Counted from the first letter of the stretch, positions 33,539 to 43,368 are shown. The stretch is 64,000 nt of DNA from Nocardia abscessus NBRC 100374 (GCF_000308455.1 NZ_BAFP01000123.1:1-64000), one strand, 5' to 3'. Notes: generated from the letters alone by a model not told the origin. A program made the numbers and translations.

Positions 33539-36298
33539 ATGGAAGCTGCACCGCGGTCCTGGCAATTCAGCCTGTCGAACTGGTCGGTCACCCGCAAGGT
33601 TGGCGTGGTGCTGGTGCTTCCGGTGCTGTTGGCGACCGTCTTCGCCGTGCTCCGAATCAACAACGAACTGCGCACCATGGCGCAGTTGGACGCGGCGACC
33701 GAACAGGCGATCATCATCCGGCCGATCGTCAAGTTCGGTTCGGCCACCGAGCAACTCGGCGTCACCGCGACCGCCACCTGGGGCAACACCGCCGACCCGC
33801 AGACCGACGCGGCGCTGACGAAGTTCGACCAGGCGCTGGCCGAGCTGGAAGCCGCGTTGCAGACCACGAAGGTCAGCAGCCGGGTCACCTCCGAACTCGC
33901 CTCGGCCATCGCCACCGGGACCACGATGCGCAACAGCCTGCGCAACGGCTCGCCCGCCATGGTCGGTGAGCAGTCCGACGAGATCATGGTGCGGATCGGC
34001 AACGCGCTCGCGCTGTCGCCATCGGTGGACGATCTGGTCATCCAGCGGTACTTCCTGCAGCTGGCGTCGGTGCAGACCGCGCGGCGCGTGGTCACCCAGC
34101 AGCGCATGCTGATCGGCTCGCCGGACGCGGGCCGCAACCCGAGCGTGCGGCCCCGCGTGCTGGTCGCCGCAGGCGCCGAGATCACGATGATCTACCAGTA
34201 CGCACAGATCCTGCCGGACTACGCGGGCAACATGCGCCCGCTGCTGGACGCGGTGCAGACGCGTCTGGGCACCTTTAGTCAGAACGTCGCGGATCCGGCG
34301 AGCAACCCCGCCGTGCTCGACTCGCTCCTGGTCAGCTCGGACACCTACGAGAAGACCACCGCGCAGCTGATCGACACCATCGACGGCGCGCTGGCCGACC
34401 GCACCACCGAGGCGCAGACCGGCGCGCTGCGCGAGACGACGATCGTCATCGGCATGCTGCTCGCGGGCCTGGCCTTGGCCCTCTCGGTCGCGCGCACCCT
34501 GGTCGTCCCGGTCCGCAGGCTGCGCCGGGACGCGCTCGAGGTCGCGCACATCAAGCTGCCCGACGAGCTCGCCGTGGTGCGTGCGGGCGGCACCACGCCG
34601 GAGATCACCCCGGTCGCGGTGCACACCACCGACGAGATCGGCCAGCTCGCCCGCGCCGTGGACGAGATCCACGAACAGGCGCTCAACCTGGCCGCCGATC
34701 AGGCCCGCCTGCGCCTGCAGATCGGGAACATGTTCGAGACCCTGTCGCGCCGCAGCCAATCGCTGGTCGAGCAGCAGTTGGCGCTGATCGAGGATCTCGA
34801 GCACGACGAGGACGACACCGACCGGCTGCAGAGCCTGTTCCGCCTCGACCACCTGGCCACCCGCATGCGCCGCAACGGCGACAACCTGCTGGTGCTCGCC
34901 GGTACCGCGCTGCGGCGCGGTCAGCTGCACCCGGTGCCGCTGTCGGACATGCTCTGGAGCGCGGTCTCCCAGGTCGAGGACTACCAGCGGGTGGAGATCG
35001 GCGCGGTGCCCGACGGCATCGTCGCGGGCGAGCCCGCCGTCGACATCGAGCACCTGCTCGCCGAGCTGATCGACAACGCGCTGCGTTACTCACCGCCGAC
35101 CACGCCGGTCACCGTGATGGTGTCGCGCGCGGTGGACGGCGGATACCTGATCGAGATCACCGACCGCGGCCTGGGCATGTCCCTGGAAGACCTGCAGACG
35201 ACCAACGACCGGCTCGCCTCCGGTGGTGAGGTCACCGTCGAGACCGCGCGCCGCATGGGCCTGTTCGTCGTCGGTCGCCTGGCCAAGCGCCACACCATCA
35301 CGGTCAACCTGCGCCGCACGTCGACGATGGCGCAGCAGCCGGGCATCACCGCCAGCGTGCACCTGCCCGGGGCGCTGGTGGCGCCGCCGATGGACGTCAC
35401 CGACCCCGCGGGCAAGCCGCTCGACCTCACCGCCGAGCATCAGCTGCCCTCGCCGGTCGCGCCGCCCACCGGTGCGCAGCCGCGCAACCTGGTCCCGGTG
35501 CCGAGCCTGCCCCAGCGCGACACCGCACGGTTCGGCGTGACCAGTTCCGGACTGCCCCAGCGCCGTCCGGCCATCCGCGTCGCCGACGCTCCCGACCAGC
35601 CCACGGTCTCCACGCCGGTCGGCCGGGCGGTCAGCCCGGCGGAGCAGCCGCCCACCCAGCCGTGGCCGGTCCTCACGCCGCGCTCGGACGACCACACCCC
35701 GACCGGCCCGTTCGCCCCGGTGACGCCCGCCACCGGTGAGCAGCCAGTCGAGCGGGAGCAGCCGCGCACCGATCTGTGGGCCGAATTCAAGGACGACGAA
35801 CCGACGACCGGCCCCGCTCCGGCCGTGCCGAGCCAGCCGCCCGCGCCGCAGACCACCGCCCGGTCCGGTCTTCCGATCCGGAAGCCGGCCGTACCCGCCG
35901 ACCCGCCGCAGGAGGCAGCACCGGAACCCGCGACGGTGACCTCCTCCCGGCTGCAGCCGGTCGCGGGCGCCTCTCCGACCCCGATCTATCAGCGCATGGT
36001 CTCGGAATGGCTGGTCGAACCCTCCACCTCGCAATCGCCGGAGAGCACGTGGTCCTCGCCTGGTGACGCGGGCTGGTTGGCCGCGGAGGACGCCAGTCAT
36101 CCGACCACGACCGCGCGTACCGTCGGCGGACTGCCGATTCGCAGGCCGGGCGCTCAGTTGGTGCCCGGCGGTCTGGCGCAGGCCGAGGACGCGGGCGCGC
36201 GTGATCCGGAAGAAATTCGCAACAACCTGACCAGGCATCTCAGTGGGGTCCGCAGCGGGCGGGCCAATGCGCAGTACAACGACGGAGGGCTTGCATGA
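33539..36298 (+). CDS. cvnA: Conservon sensor kinase-like protein CvnA
   Basis: A 919-residue membrane sensor. The first helix ([18 protein letters not shown]) and a second one near residue 305 enclose a nitrate-sensor-like helical domain of about 270 residues. A HAMP-like linker is followed by an HK-type ATPase with N-box [13 protein letters not shown] and TDRGLGM, but I see no canonical phosphoacceptor H-box. The last 250 residues are proline-rich and disordered, with repeated [17 protein letters not shown] motifs. It is the input part of a conservon, where it is thought to work with CvnB-D like a membrane G-protein complex. ATG 33539 is likely; GTG 33515 is possible. Confidence 0.88.
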   Translation: MEAAPRSWQFSLSNWSVTRKVGVVLVLPVLLATVFAVLRINNELRTMAQLDAATEQAIIIRPIVKFGSATEQLGVTATATWGNTADPQTDAALTKFDQALAELEAALQTTKVSSRVTSELASAIATGTTMRNSLRNGSPAMVGEQSDEIMVRIGNALALSPSVDDLVIQRYFLQLASVQTARRVVTQQRMLIGSPDAGRNPSVRPRVLVAAGAEITMIYQYAQILPDYAGNMRPLLDAVQTRLGTFSQNVADPASNPAVLDSLLVSSDTYEKTTAQLIDTIDGALADRTTEAQTGALRETTIVIGMLLAGLALALSVARTLVVPVRRLRRDALEVAHIKLPDELAVVRAGGTTPEITPVAVHTTDEIGQLARAVDEIHEQALNLAADQARLRLQIGNMFETLSRRSQSLVEQQLALIEDLEHDEDDTDRLQSLFRLDHLATRMRRNGDNLLVLAGTALRRGQLHPVPLSDMLWSAVSQVEDYQRVEIGAVPDGIVAGEPAVDIEHLLAELIDNALRYSPPTTPVTVMVSRAVDGGYLIEITDRGLGMSLEDLQTTNDRLASGGEVTVETARRMGLFVVGRLAKRHTITVNLRRTSTMAQQPGITASVHLPGALVAPPMDVTDPAGKPLDLTAEHQLPSPVAPPTGAQPRNLVPVPSLPQRDTARFGVTSSGLPQRRPAIRVADAPDQPTVSTPVGRAVSPAEQPPTQPWPVLTPRSDDHTPTGPFAPVTPATGEQPVEREQPRTDLWAEFKDDEPTTGPAPAVPSQPPAPQTTARSGLPIRKPAVPADPPQEAAPEPATVTSSRLQPVAGASPTPIYQRMVSEWLVEPSTSQSPESTWSSPGDAGWLAAEDASHPTTTARTVGGLPIRRPGAQLVPGGLAQAEDAGARDPEEIRNNLTRHLSGVRSGRANAQYNDGGLA

Positions 36299-36705
36299 CC
36301 AACGCGAACAACAGCACCACGGACGAGAATCTGAACTGGCTGGTCGCCCGCTTCACCCGTGATGTGCCCGGCGTTTCCCATGCGGTGCTGGTATCGGCGG
36401 ACGGCTTGTTGCAGGCCACCAGTCCGCACCTGCCCAGCGATCGCGCCGAACAGCTCGCCGCCGTCACCGCCGGACTCGCCAGCCTCTCCATGGGCGCGGC
36501 CTCGCTGTTCGACGGCGGCAAGGTCATGCAATCGATCGTGGAGATGCAGCGCGGCTATCTGCTGGTGATGAGCGTCGGCAACGGCTCGCACCTGGCGGTG
36601 CTGGCCAACAAGACGCACGACATCGGACGTATCGGCTACGAGATGGCCCTGCTGGTCGATCGGGTGGGTTCGGTGGTCACCGCGACCGCGCGCACCGCTG
36701 TTTGA
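36295..36705 (+). CDS. cvnB: Roadblock/LC7 protein CvnB
   Basis: A 136-residue roadblock/LC7 (MglB-like) protein: [20 protein letters not shown], then [10 protein letters not shown] and the long [19 protein letters not shown] helix. Such proteins dimerise and act as GTPase partners. The ATG overlaps the end of cvnA by four bases. It should regulate the nucleotide state of CvnD. Confidence 0.93.
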   Translation: MTNANNSTTDENLNWLVARFTRDVPGVSHAVLVSADGLLQATSPHLPSDRAEQLAAVTAGLASLSMGAASLFDGGKVMQSIVEMQRGYLLVMSVGNGSHLAVLANKTHDIGRIGYEMALLVDRVGSVVTATARTAV

Positions 36706-36712
36706 GTGTGAG

Positions 36713-37084
36713 ATGTCCAACCCATACGGCCCCGGACCACGACCGACAACGCGCGTCCGGCCATACGCCCTGACCTCGGGGCGCACCGAACCCGCGATCG
36801 ACCTGCCATTGGAGGCGGTCATCGAAACCTTGTCGTACACTGCACATCTCGACTGGCCGACCGGCGACATCCGCACCGAGATACTGCGACTCGGCACGCA
36901 CCGGCTGTCGGTCGCCGAGATCGCGGCACATCTGGACCGGCCGCTCGGCATGGTCCGAGTGGTGATCGGCGACCTCGTCGTCGACGGCACCATGCGCGTG
37001 CATTCGACCCTGACCGAAGAGGCGAGCTATGACGAGCGCCGTTCCCTGATGGAGAGGACATTGCGTGGACTCCGCGCCCTATAG
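36713..37084 (+). CDS. cvnC: DUF742 winged-helix protein CvnC
   Basis: A 123-residue DUF742 protein. The core RVRPYALTSGRTEPAIDLPL is followed by a winged-helix part (LSVAEIAAHLDRPLGMVRVV). DUF742 proteins occur only in conservon-like clusters and probably bind the other components. It starts 7 bases behind cvnB and overlaps cvnD by 20 bases. Confidence 0.92.
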   Translation: MSNPYGPGPRPTTRVRPYALTSGRTEPAIDLPLEAVIETLSYTAHLDWPTGDIRTEILRLGTHRLSVAEIAAHLDRPLGMVRVVIGDLVVDGTMRVHSTLTEEASYDERRSLMERTLRGLRAL

Positions 37085-37742
37085 GAATCTGGGGCCCAGT
37101 GGACATCCCGGGCCAAGTGGAATTCCCGGACCCGGAAACGCCCCCGGACCGGACGGCTTCGAGAACCGGGTCGCCTCGACGAAGATCGTCGTCGCGGGCG
37201 GCTTCGGCGCGGGCAAGACGACATTCGTCGGCGCGGTGTCGGAGATCGTTCCGCTGCGCACCGAGGCGATGGTGACCCGTTACTCCGACGGCATCGACGA
37301 TCTCGCCGAGACGCCGGAGAAGGAGACCACCACCGTCGCCATGGACTTCGGCCGGATCATCCTGCCGGGCAACCTGGTGCTCTATCTGTTCGGCACGCCG
37401 GGTCAGCGGCGGTTCTGGTTCATGTGGGACGACCTGATCCGCGGTGCGATCGGCGCCGTGGTGCTGATCGACACCCGGCGGCTGGAGGACAGCTTCGCCG
37501 CGGTCGACTTCTTCGAGGCGCGCAAGCTGCCGTTCCTGATCGCGGTCAACCGCTTCCCGGACGCGCCGCGCTTCCCCATCGCCGAGCTGCGCGAGGCGCT
37601 TTCGGTGCGCGAGGGCGTGCCGATCGTGGACATCGACGCGCGCAACGCGATCGAGGTGCGCCAAGCGCTCGCCGCGGTCACCGAGTACGCGATCGCCCAG
37701 CTGAAGGCGAGCGAACTGGAAGGAACAGCGCGGCATGCGTGA
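37065..37742 (+). CDS. cvnD: Small Ras-like GTPase CvnD
   Basis: A 225-residue GTPase with a Gly/Pro-rich N-terminal extension (PSGHPGPSGIPGPGNAPGPD). The P-loop is GGFGAGKTT (45-53); the switch region TTTVAMDFGRI and G3-type FGTPGQRRFWFMW follow, then the base-specificity motif as VNRF instead of NKxD, usual for MglA/CvnD-type GTPases. GTG start with GGAGAGGACATTGC. It is the output switch of the conservon. Confidence 0.92.
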   Translation: MDSAPYRNLGPSGHPGPSGIPGPGNAPGPDGFENRVASTKIVVAGGFGAGKTTFVGAVSEIVPLRTEAMVTRYSDGIDDLAETPEKETTTVAMDFGRIILPGNLVLYLFGTPGQRRFWFMWDDLIRGAIGAVVLIDTRRLEDSFAAVDFFEARKLPFLIAVNRFPDAPRFPIAELREALSVREGVPIVDIDARNAIEVRQALAAVTEYAIAQLKASELEGTARHA

Positions 37743-38544
37743 GGTCGCGGTGCTGGCCGCGGGCGGTGGCGCGGGAACGTCCGTCGACCAGTTCGCCCTC
37801 GGCTATTGGCTGGTCGGGCTGTCGCTGGGCATTTCGGTGCTGGGCGCGGTAGTCGGTCTCGCCTGCATCCTGCACGGCGCGCGCTCGGTCCAGTTCCGGT
37901 TGGTGTGGCTGGTTTCGGCGGCGATATCGCTCGGCGGCGTCGGGGCGTGGCTGGCCACGTCGGTGGCCATGCTGGGCCTGAAAGTGCCGGGCAGCGCGAT
38001 GCGTTACGACACGGGCAGACTGATCTCGGCCCTGGTGGTGGCGATCGTCTCGGTCTTCGCCGCGCTGCTGATCATCGGGCGCACACCGCGGCTGACGCTG
38101 CTGTTGCCCGGCGGGGTGGTACTCGGCCTCGGCATCGGCGTCACGAACTACCTCGGCGTCGGCTCGCTGCAGATCCAGGGGTCGGTCGGCGTGACGATGT
38201 GGCTGGCCGTGATCTCCGCCGTGATCGGGGTGATCACCGCGACCGCGACGCTGTGGCTGTTCCAGACGATGCGCTTCCCGCTGGCCCGCGCCGCGACGGT
38301 GCTGCTGTTCGGCGTCGGCGTGGCCGCCACCTACTACACCGCGCTCGCCGCGTTGCACTTCGACGTGAACCGGTCGGCGAAGGTGCCCGATGGCGTGGAG
38401 TTGTTCGACTTCGTGTTCCCGATGTTCGTCATCGGGTTGCTGGCACTGACGGTGCCGATCTCCGCCGTGCTGATCGCTCCGGACCGCCGGGAGCTGGCCG
38501 GGCCGCCGAAGGCCCGCCGGCCGAAGCTGGAGCCCGCCCGCTGA
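37735..38544 (+). CDS. MHYT-like seven-helix membrane protein of the conservon
   Basis: A 269-residue polytopic membrane protein with about seven hydrophobic helices. Order and spacing follow the MHYT sensor domain, but its Met-His metal ligands are replaced in all three repeats: LATSVAMLGL, TNYLGVGSL and TYYTALAALHF stand where MH-containing motifs should be. It overlaps cvnD by eight bases, so it belongs to the same transcript. MHYT domains are thought to bind copper and sense small gases; this version probably lost that function. A sensor or anchoring role is inferred. Confidence 0.75.
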   Translation: MREVAVLAAGGGAGTSVDQFALGYWLVGLSLGISVLGAVVGLACILHGARSVQFRLVWLVSAAISLGGVGAWLATSVAMLGLKVPGSAMRYDTGRLISALVVAIVSVFAALLIIGRTPRLTLLLPGGVVLGLGIGVTNYLGVGSLQIQGSVGVTMWLAVISAVIGVITATATLWLFQTMRFPLARAATVLLFGVGVAATYYTALAALHFDVNRSAKVPDGVELFDFVFPMFVIGLLALTVPISAVLIAPDRRELAGPPKARRPKLEPAR

Positions 38545-38717
38545 TCCGAGGCACCGTCGGGAAAACGACGGTCGGCACCCGAATCGCACCGCCGGCCGTT
38601 CGGTTTCGCGGTGCGTGTCGAGCCTCCTCGACCGTTTTCCGCTGAGCGATCCCCCCGCGCCGCCCGGATTCGGCGATGGCCCGAATTCACCCGCCCGGCC
38701 GACTTACAGTGGAGGCC

Positions 38718-39767
38718 ATGCGTTTCGGTCTGGACTACGCCGCTGGACGCCCGGGGGGCGCGGCGGTTCGGGCGGCGGGGTTCGATTTCGTGGTGCGGTA
38801 CCTGTCCGACGGTGGCCCGAGTCTGCCCGGCAAGCTGCTCACCCCGGCCGAGGCGAACGATTTGCGGACGCACGGGGTCTCGATCGTGTCGAATTGGGAG
38901 ACCACGGCCGCGCGGATGCTGGACGGCTACGGCGCGGGCATCGTGGACGCACGCGCGGGCCTCGCCCAGGTGTTGCGCTGCGGCGGACGGGTGGACCGGC
39001 CGATCTACTTCTCCGCGGATTTCGATGCTTCACCGCAGGACCAGCTACCAATCAACGCCTACCTGGACGGGGCGGCGACGGTGCTGGGGCGCGCGAACGT
39101 CGGTATCTACGGCGGGTACTGGGCGGTCAGCCGCGCGCTGGACGCCGGATACGCGACGTGGGCGTGGCAGACCGACGCCTGGTCGGGCACGAACGTGGAG
39201 ACCAGACGCGCCATCCATCAGACCCGGCGCCAAGTGACGGTCGGCGGCGTGCGCTATGACGTGAACGAGGCCGAGACGACCGATTTCGGCCAGTGGGACT
39301 TCGTGGGACGGGAGGATCCGGACGTGACGCCGGAACAAGAGGCAGTGCTGCGCGACATCCAGATTCAGCTGCGCGGACCGGGGTTGTCGGGCTGGCCGCA
39401 ACTGGGGGCCGATGCGGACGGCCGGAATCGTACGCTGGTGGACGGATTGGCCGCGGCGCTGGCGCGCATCTCCGCATTGGAGCGCGAATCCGCCGAGTTG
39501 CGAACGCAAGTGGGCGAATTGCGGACCGAGATCAGCGAACTGGAGGCGACGACGGCCGAGCTGACCGAGCAGGTGCAGCGCTGGAACGGACGGCACTGGC
39601 CGTGGCCCCTGTCGCTGATCGAGGGGCCCGCGGCACTGGTCGGCGAGCAGCTGGCGCGTCTGGAGGCGTTGTTGCCGGATCTTCCCGGGCTGCCGGGGCA
39701 CGACGGTGGCCAGCGGCGCGCTGCGATCGACGACGACCGGCCGCCCGAGTTGACCTCGAAAAACTGA
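38718..39767 (+). CDS. Glycoside-hydrolase-like protein (DUF1906, Rv2525c type) with coiled coil
   Basis: A 349-residue protein. The first 205 residues form the Rv2525c-like glycoside hydrolase TIM barrel (MRFGLDYAAGRPGGAAVRAAG, GFDFVVRYLSDGGP, RPIYFSADFDAS, NVGIYGGYWAVSRALDAGY, WQTDAW). A long heptad coiled coil follows (LERESAELRTQVGELRTEIS), and a C-terminal tail. There is no classical signal peptide; mycobacterial Rv2525c is exported by Tat but I see no twin arginine here. The ATG at 38718 follows GGAGG. A cell-wall sugar role is likely but unproven. Confidence 0.82.
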   Translation: MRFGLDYAAGRPGGAAVRAAGFDFVVRYLSDGGPSLPGKLLTPAEANDLRTHGVSIVSNWETTAARMLDGYGAGIVDARAGLAQVLRCGGRVDRPIYFSADFDASPQDQLPINAYLDGAATVLGRANVGIYGGYWAVSRALDAGYATWAWQTDAWSGTNVETRRAIHQTRRQVTVGGVRYDVNEAETTDFGQWDFVGREDPDVTPEQEAVLRDIQIQLRGPGLSGWPQLGADADGRNRTLVDGLAAALARISALERESAELRTQVGELRTEISELEATTAELTEQVQRWNGRHWPWPLSLIEGPAALVGEQLARLEALLPDLPGLPGHDGGQRRAAIDDDRPPELTSKN

Positions 39768-39867
39768 GCCGCACACCGGCGCGACCACCGGACGCGCGCA
39801 GTCCGGCAGGGCGAGAGGGAAATCAGGAGAGCGGCAATCGGCGTAACGCCCCGCAGAGTGGCGATGA

Positions 39868-39898
39868 GCGGGCTCTCCTGGAAACCAGGAGAACCCGC
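39868..39898 (+). terminator. Hairpin terminator behind the glycoside-hydrolase-like gene
   Basis: GCGGGCTCTCCTGG (39868-39881) pairs with CCAGGAGAACCCGC (39885-39898) with a single mismatch and a 3-base loop, 100 bases behind the stop codon. Confidence 0.6.
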
Positions 39899-40056
39899 CC
39901 TCGAGCACGAGGGTACCTCCCTCCGGCCGAGAGCGCATCCTTTCTGGGGACTTTTCCGTAGTTCAAAAACCAACCGTCAGTGCGCAATTCACCATCTGGC
40001 TACCCAGCCGCAATCGCTTCCGGCGCAATAGTGCGACGTGATGCAGAGCACATCGA

Positions 40057-40073
40057 TAGCTATAAAATAGCTA
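40057..40073. promoter_or_regulatory. Perfect AT-rich palindrome, unknown role
   Basis: TAGCTAT-AAA-ATAGCTA is a 17-base perfect inverted repeat within a GC-rich genome. It is far from any start codon (the nearest genes converge on it), so it may be an operator of an unseen transcript or a protein-binding site. Confidence 0.4.
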
Positions 40074-40386
40074 ACTCGGGCGTTGTTCGCGCGAATATTT
40101 TTCGTCCGACACCCCCGAGTGCGCGTTTCCGGACGATTGACCGAGAACCGGCGCGTTCTGCCGCTCACCAGTATCCAGCGAGCTACCGTGGGCCGGTACG
40201 AGGCAGGTCTATCGGCGTCGCGGGTCGCATCGAAGCGCATCAAGACGATCGGCGATCCGGCCGCTTCCCTATCGCTGCCGGGGTCGCCGAATACGCAGGT
40301 CCAACGACGCGCAACGCAGCGAAGCGGGGCCGATCCGGATCACACCGGCGGCCCCGCTTCCGTTCCGCGAGTTTCGGATGCCCGGC

Positions 40387-40560
40387 TCAGAGCCGCTCGA
40401 CGTCGATCAGTCCGCGGCGCACGGCCGCGACCAACCTGCGCGGCACCTGATGCACGACGCCCCCGACGGTCACCGGCACCAGGTCCACGGGAACGGCCTT
40501 CCAGTTCGAGCGGCGGCTTCGGGTGTTCGACCGCGACATCTTCCGCTTCGGTACCGCCAT
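40387..40560 (-). CDS. rpmF: Ribosomal protein L32, cysteine-free form
   Basis: A 57-residue L32: [20 protein letters not shown] and a VPHRLV-like end ([19 protein letters not shown]). The four zinc-binding cysteines of the usual form are absent, which marks the C-minus paralogue used at low zinc. One base behind rpmE2 in the same leftward operon, under the Zur-type box at 42177. Confidence 0.93.
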   Translation of the reverse strand: MAVPKRKMSRSNTRSRRSNWKAVPVDLVPVTVGGVVHQVPRRLVAAVRRGLIDVERL

Positions 40561-40561
40561 C

Positions 40562-40822
40562 TCAGGACCCCTTCCGTGCGCGCTTGCCGTATTTGCGTTC
40601 GAACTTCTCCACGCGCCCCTGGGCATCCAGCACGCGGTGCGCGCCGGTCCAGAACGGGTGCGAGTCGGCGGTGACGTCCACCGTCAGCAGCGGATAGGTG
40701 TTGCCGTCGGTCCACTCGACGCTGCGTGCGCCGGTGGCCGTGGACCGGGTGAGGAACCGCTTGCCGGTGCTCGCGTCCTCGAAGACCACCGGGTGATATT
40801 CCGGATGGATACCCTTCTTCAT
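40562..40822 (-). CDS. rpmE2: Ribosomal protein L31, type B (zinc-free)
   Basis: An 86-residue type B L31: [44 protein letters not shown] and the basic [10 protein letters not shown] end. It lacks the CxxC zinc site of type A. ATGA overlap with the COG0523 gene upstream (40819-40822) shows coupling. It should replace zinc-containing L31 when zinc is short. Confidence 0.95.
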   Translation of the reverse strand: MKKGIHPEYHPVVFEDASTGKRFLTRSTATGARSVEWTDGNTYPLLTVDVTADSHPFWTGAHRVLDAQGRVEKFERKYGKRARKGS

Positions 40823-42162
40823 TTCGCCTCTCCTCTCGGGCTTTTCGCGTCTTCCACGGGCTGGCCGGTCGCCTCGTCACTCGCGCACGGGTCGGCGTGC
40901 CAGTCGCCGAACGGGTCCTCCCACTGGGCCACTCGCTCCGGCGCACGCTCGACCAGGCGCAGTTCGTCGTCCTCCACCAGCGCCCAGTGCAGCGCTTCGC
41001 GGATCTCCGCCGGATCGGCTTCGTGCACCAGGATCGACAGCGAGATGTCCCGGTCGCCGAAGCGTTCGTCCCAGCGCAGGGCCGCCATCGCGCGGCGCTC
41101 CGGATCCGCCTCGGCCAGTTCGGCTTCCGGCATCGCGGCCAGCCAGCGCCCCGCTCCGCCCACCCGCAGACCACCACCGGCGGATTCGAGCCACACCACC
41201 TCGTCGGGTTGGGTGGCCAGCCAGATGCGCCCGCGCGCGGTCACCACGCCGTCGAGCAGCACGTCCAGCGCCTCGTGCAAGCGAGCGGGATGGAACGGCC
41301 GCGCCGCGGCGAACTCCACGAGTTCGACGCCGCAGTCACCGGTCAGGGGTGGTCGGCCGCGCAGCAGCGGCGCGTGGGCGTCGAAGACCCGGCCGCGCCG
41401 CGAATCGGCGGGGATGCGGGTGAGCAGCGTCTCGACCAGGGCAGGGGTGAGCCGGGGGAGCTCGTCCACCCAGGCGACCGGCGCGCCGGGGACGAGCCTG
41501 GCCAATACCGCGGCCAGCTTGGCCCGCGCGTCGCCGAGCAGCGCTCCGGAGGCGTCGTCGGCGCCGAGGGCGATGACGGCATCGGCGAAATCGACCTGGC
41601 CTACCGCGACTTGCGCCACTGTGCGGTCGTCGTCGGCGGTGGCGAGGCCGCGCTCGGCGAGCGTGTCGTCCCCGGTCGCGTCGGCGAGCCAGGCGTCGGC
41701 GTCCAGGCAGGTCAAAACCGCGTCCACGCGCACGTCGCGGCCCGCGGGGCCGTCCACCCGGCCGTGCACGCCCGCGACCACGACGTTCTCGATGGCCTGG
41801 CAGACCGCTTCGGCCTCGAACGCCGGGTCCAGCGCGAGCACGATGCGATCGACCGACTCGCGCTGGGCGAGGGTGCACAGCAGCGGAAGCAGATCCATCC
41901 GCAGCGTGCAGGAGACGCAACCGTGCGCGAGCTCCAGCACGGCCGAGGTTTCCTGCGTAGCGGTGCGCACCGTGCGGTGCACGATGCCTTCCCGCAGCTG
42001 GGTCAGGTCGTGGCGGACCACGACGGTACCCGGCGCCATGCCGAGCACCGCGGCCGCGCGATCCACGCCCGCCGCGGCGAGTCCGGCGAAACCGGCGAGC
42101 GCAACCACGGGCGTTCTCCGGTCGGACTCGGGTGGGACCTGGGTGGAATCTGCCGCAGCCAC
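40819..42162 (-). CDS. COG0523/CobW-like protein with degenerate P-loop, zinc-starvation operon
   Basis: A 447-residue protein of the COG0523 family. The N-terminal P-loop is [16 protein letters not shown] without the GKT of active GTPases. The metal motif near residue 85 is [15 protein letters not shown] (CxxC instead of CxCC). The C-terminal CobW_C domain is present ([38 protein letters not shown]). I place the start at GTG 42162, because AAAGGGG lies 7 bases upstream and the Zur-like box would otherwise overlap the coding region. In mycobacteria such a gene in this operon is linked to remodelling of zinc-free ribosomes. Confidence 0.85.
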   Translation of the reverse strand: MAAADSTQVPPESDRRTPVVALAGFAGLAAAGVDRAAAVLGMAPGTVVVRHDLTQLREGIVHRTVRTATQETSAVLELAHGCVSCTLRMDLLPLLCTLAQRESVDRIVLALDPAFEAEAVCQAIENVVVAGVHGRVDGPAGRDVRVDAVLTCLDADAWLADATGDDTLAERGLATADDDRTVAQVAVGQVDFADAVIALGADDASGALLGDARAKLAAVLARLVPGAPVAWVDELPRLTPALVETLLTRIPADSRRGRVFDAHAPLLRGRPPLTGDCGVELVEFAAARPFHPARLHEALDVLLDGVVTARGRIWLATQPDEVVWLESAGGGLRVGGAGRWLAAMPEAELAEADPERRAMAALRWDERFGDRDISLSILVHEADPAEIREALHWALVEDDELRLVERAPERVAQWEDPFGDWHADPCASDEATGQPVEDAKSPRGEAK

Positions 42163-42176
42163 CGGGGCACCCCTTT

Positions 42177-42194
42177 CAGTAACGATTTTCATTT
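42177..42194. promoter_or_regulatory. Zur-like box of the leftward operon
   Basis: On the minus strand AAATGAAAATCGTTACTG resembles the actinobacterial Zur dyad (TGAAAAT-N-ATTTTCA type). It sits directly upstream of the ribosome site of the COG0523-like gene and should repress it in the presence of zinc. Confidence 0.65.
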
Positions 42195-42230
42195 GCTTTA
42201 CGGCAACGGTACATTGTGCGGCAGCCATTG

Positions 42231-42247
42231 TCGAAAACGATTGTCAT
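42231..42247. promoter_or_regulatory. Zur-like box of the rightward operon
   Basis: TCGAAAACGATTGTCAT is a good Zur-type dyad about 20 bases upstream of the rpmB start. With the first box it makes a shared bidirectional control region for both zinc-starvation operons. Confidence 0.65.
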
Positions 42248-42265
42248 CTACTGGAGGGAGTCCGC

Positions 42266-42502
42266 ATGTCGGCCCACTGCCAGGTCACCGGGCGCAAGCC
42301 CGGCTTCGGCAAGTCCGTGTCGCACTCGCACAAGCGGACCAGCCGTCGCTGGAACCCCAACGTCCAGCGCAAGACCTACTACCTGCCAAGCGAAGGCCGG
42401 CGCGTCACGCTGACCGTCTCCGCCAAAGGCATCAAGACCATCGACCGGGACGGCATCGAGGCCGTGGTGGCCCGGATCCGGGCCCGCGGCGACAAGATCT
42501 GA
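42266..42502 (+). CDS. rpmB: Ribosomal protein L28, cysteine-poor form
   Basis: A 78-residue L28: [20 protein letters not shown], then [20 protein letters not shown]. Only one cysteine is left, so the zinc knot cannot form. Strong GGAGGGAG site. First gene of the rightward row rpmB-rpmG-rpsN-rpsR under a Zur-like box. Confidence 0.93.
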   Translation: MSAHCQVTGRKPGFGKSVSHSHKRTSRRWNPNVQRKTYYLPSEGRRVTLTVSAKGIKTIDRDGIEAVVARIRARGDKI

Positions 42503-42512
42503 GGAGCGACCC

Positions 42513-42683
42513 ATGGCGTCGAAATCGACCGACATCCGCCCGATCGTCAAGCTGAAGTCCACCGCGGGCACCGGCTACACCTACGTCACCCGCAAGAACC
42601 GCCGCAACGACCCCGACCGCCTGGTCCTGCGCAAGTACGATCCGGTGGTGCGCAAGCACGTCGACTTCCGCGAGGAGCGCTGA
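42513..42683 (+). CDS. rpmG: Ribosomal protein L33, cysteine-free form
   Basis: A 56-residue L33 too short for most gene finders: [40 protein letters not shown] and [14 protein letters not shown]. No cysteines. It begins 10 bases behind rpmB with GAGGAGCGACCC upstream and ends one base before rpsN. Confidence 0.95.
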   Translation: MASKSTDIRPIVKLKSTAGTGYTYVTRKNRRNDPDRLVLRKYDPVVRKHVDFREER

Positions 42684-42684
42684 G

Positions 42685-42990
42685 ATGGCCAAGAAATCGA
42701 AGATCGCGCGCGACGAGCAGCGCAGGGCGATCGTGGCTCGCTACGCGGCTCGCCGCGCCGAGCTCAAGGAGCTCATCAGGAAGCCGGGCACGCCGGAGGG
42801 CGAGCGCGCGGCCGCGGAGGCCGAACTGCGACGCCAGCCGCGCGACGCCAGTCCGGTACGATTGCGCAATCGGGACGCCGCCGACGGACGACCGCGCGGT
42901 CACCTCCGGAAGTTCGGGCTCTCCCGTGTGCGTGTGCGCGAGATGGCCCACCGTGGCGAGCTGCCCGGTGTGCGCAAATCGAGCTGGTAG
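42685..42990 (+). CDS. rpsN: Ribosomal protein S14, long cysteine-free form
   Basis: A 101-residue S14: [40 protein letters not shown] and the C-terminal [17 protein letters not shown]. It lacks the zinc-binding CxxC pairs of the short type. One base after rpmG; clearly same transcript. Confidence 0.95.
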   Translation: MAKKSKIARDEQRRAIVARYAARRAELKELIRKPGTPEGERAAAEAELRRQPRDASPVRLRNRDAADGRPRGHLRKFGLSRVRVREMAHRGELPGVRKSSW

Positions 42991-43024
42991 ACAACCACTG
43001 TTCTCGTGAGAAGGAACTCGTCAT

Positions 43025-43279
43025 ATGGCAGTCAAGCGAGCACCGTCGAAGAAGGTCCGTGCCGAGCAGGCCCGCCGTCCGAAGAAGAACCCGCTCATCG
43101 CCGCCGGCATCGAGACGGTCGACTACAAAGACGTGAACCTGCTGCGTACGTTCATCTCCGATCGCGGCAAGATCCGCAGCCGCCGGGTCACCGGGCTCAC
43201 CCCGCAGCAGCAGCGCCAGGTCGCTGTCGCGGTGAAGAACGCCCGTGAGATGGCGCTGCTGCCGTTCACCAGCCGCTAG
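43025..43279 (+). CDS. rpsR: Ribosomal protein S18, second (zinc-free) form
   Basis: An 84-residue S18: [20 protein letters not shown], then [40 protein letters not shown] and [15 protein letters not shown]. It has no cysteine, typical of the second S18 copy in Zur-controlled operons. Last gene of the row, followed by a terminator. Confidence 0.95.
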   Translation: MAVKRAPSKKVRAEQARRPKKNPLIAAGIETVDYKDVNLLRTFISDRGKIRSRRVTGLTPQQQRQVAVAVKNAREMALLPFTSR

Positions 43280-43310
43280 GCGCACTTCGCGACACGAGCG
43301 AAACGAAGAA

Positions 43311-43338
43311 GACCCCCGAGGCTCGAGCACCGGGGGTC
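43311..43338 (+). terminator. Terminator of the Zur ribosomal protein operon
   Basis: GACCCCCG (43311-43318) and CGGGGGTC (43331-43338) form a stem followed by TTTG, 31 bases after the rpsR stop. The convergent lectin gene ends 30 bases further. Confidence 0.75.
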
Positions 43339-43368
43339 TTTGTCGTCGTCGCTACCGAGCCGACCGGC

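Larger units (their letters stand above)
39768..40386. other. Convergent intergenic region with an AT-rich palindrome
   Basis: A 619-base space between the glycoside-hydrolase-like gene and rpmF. It holds the hairpin at 39868-39898 and a perfect AT-rich palindrome at 40057-40073. Several short open frames exist but none has a ribosome site and protein-like composition. Base composition drops clearly around 39950-40120. Confidence 0.45.
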
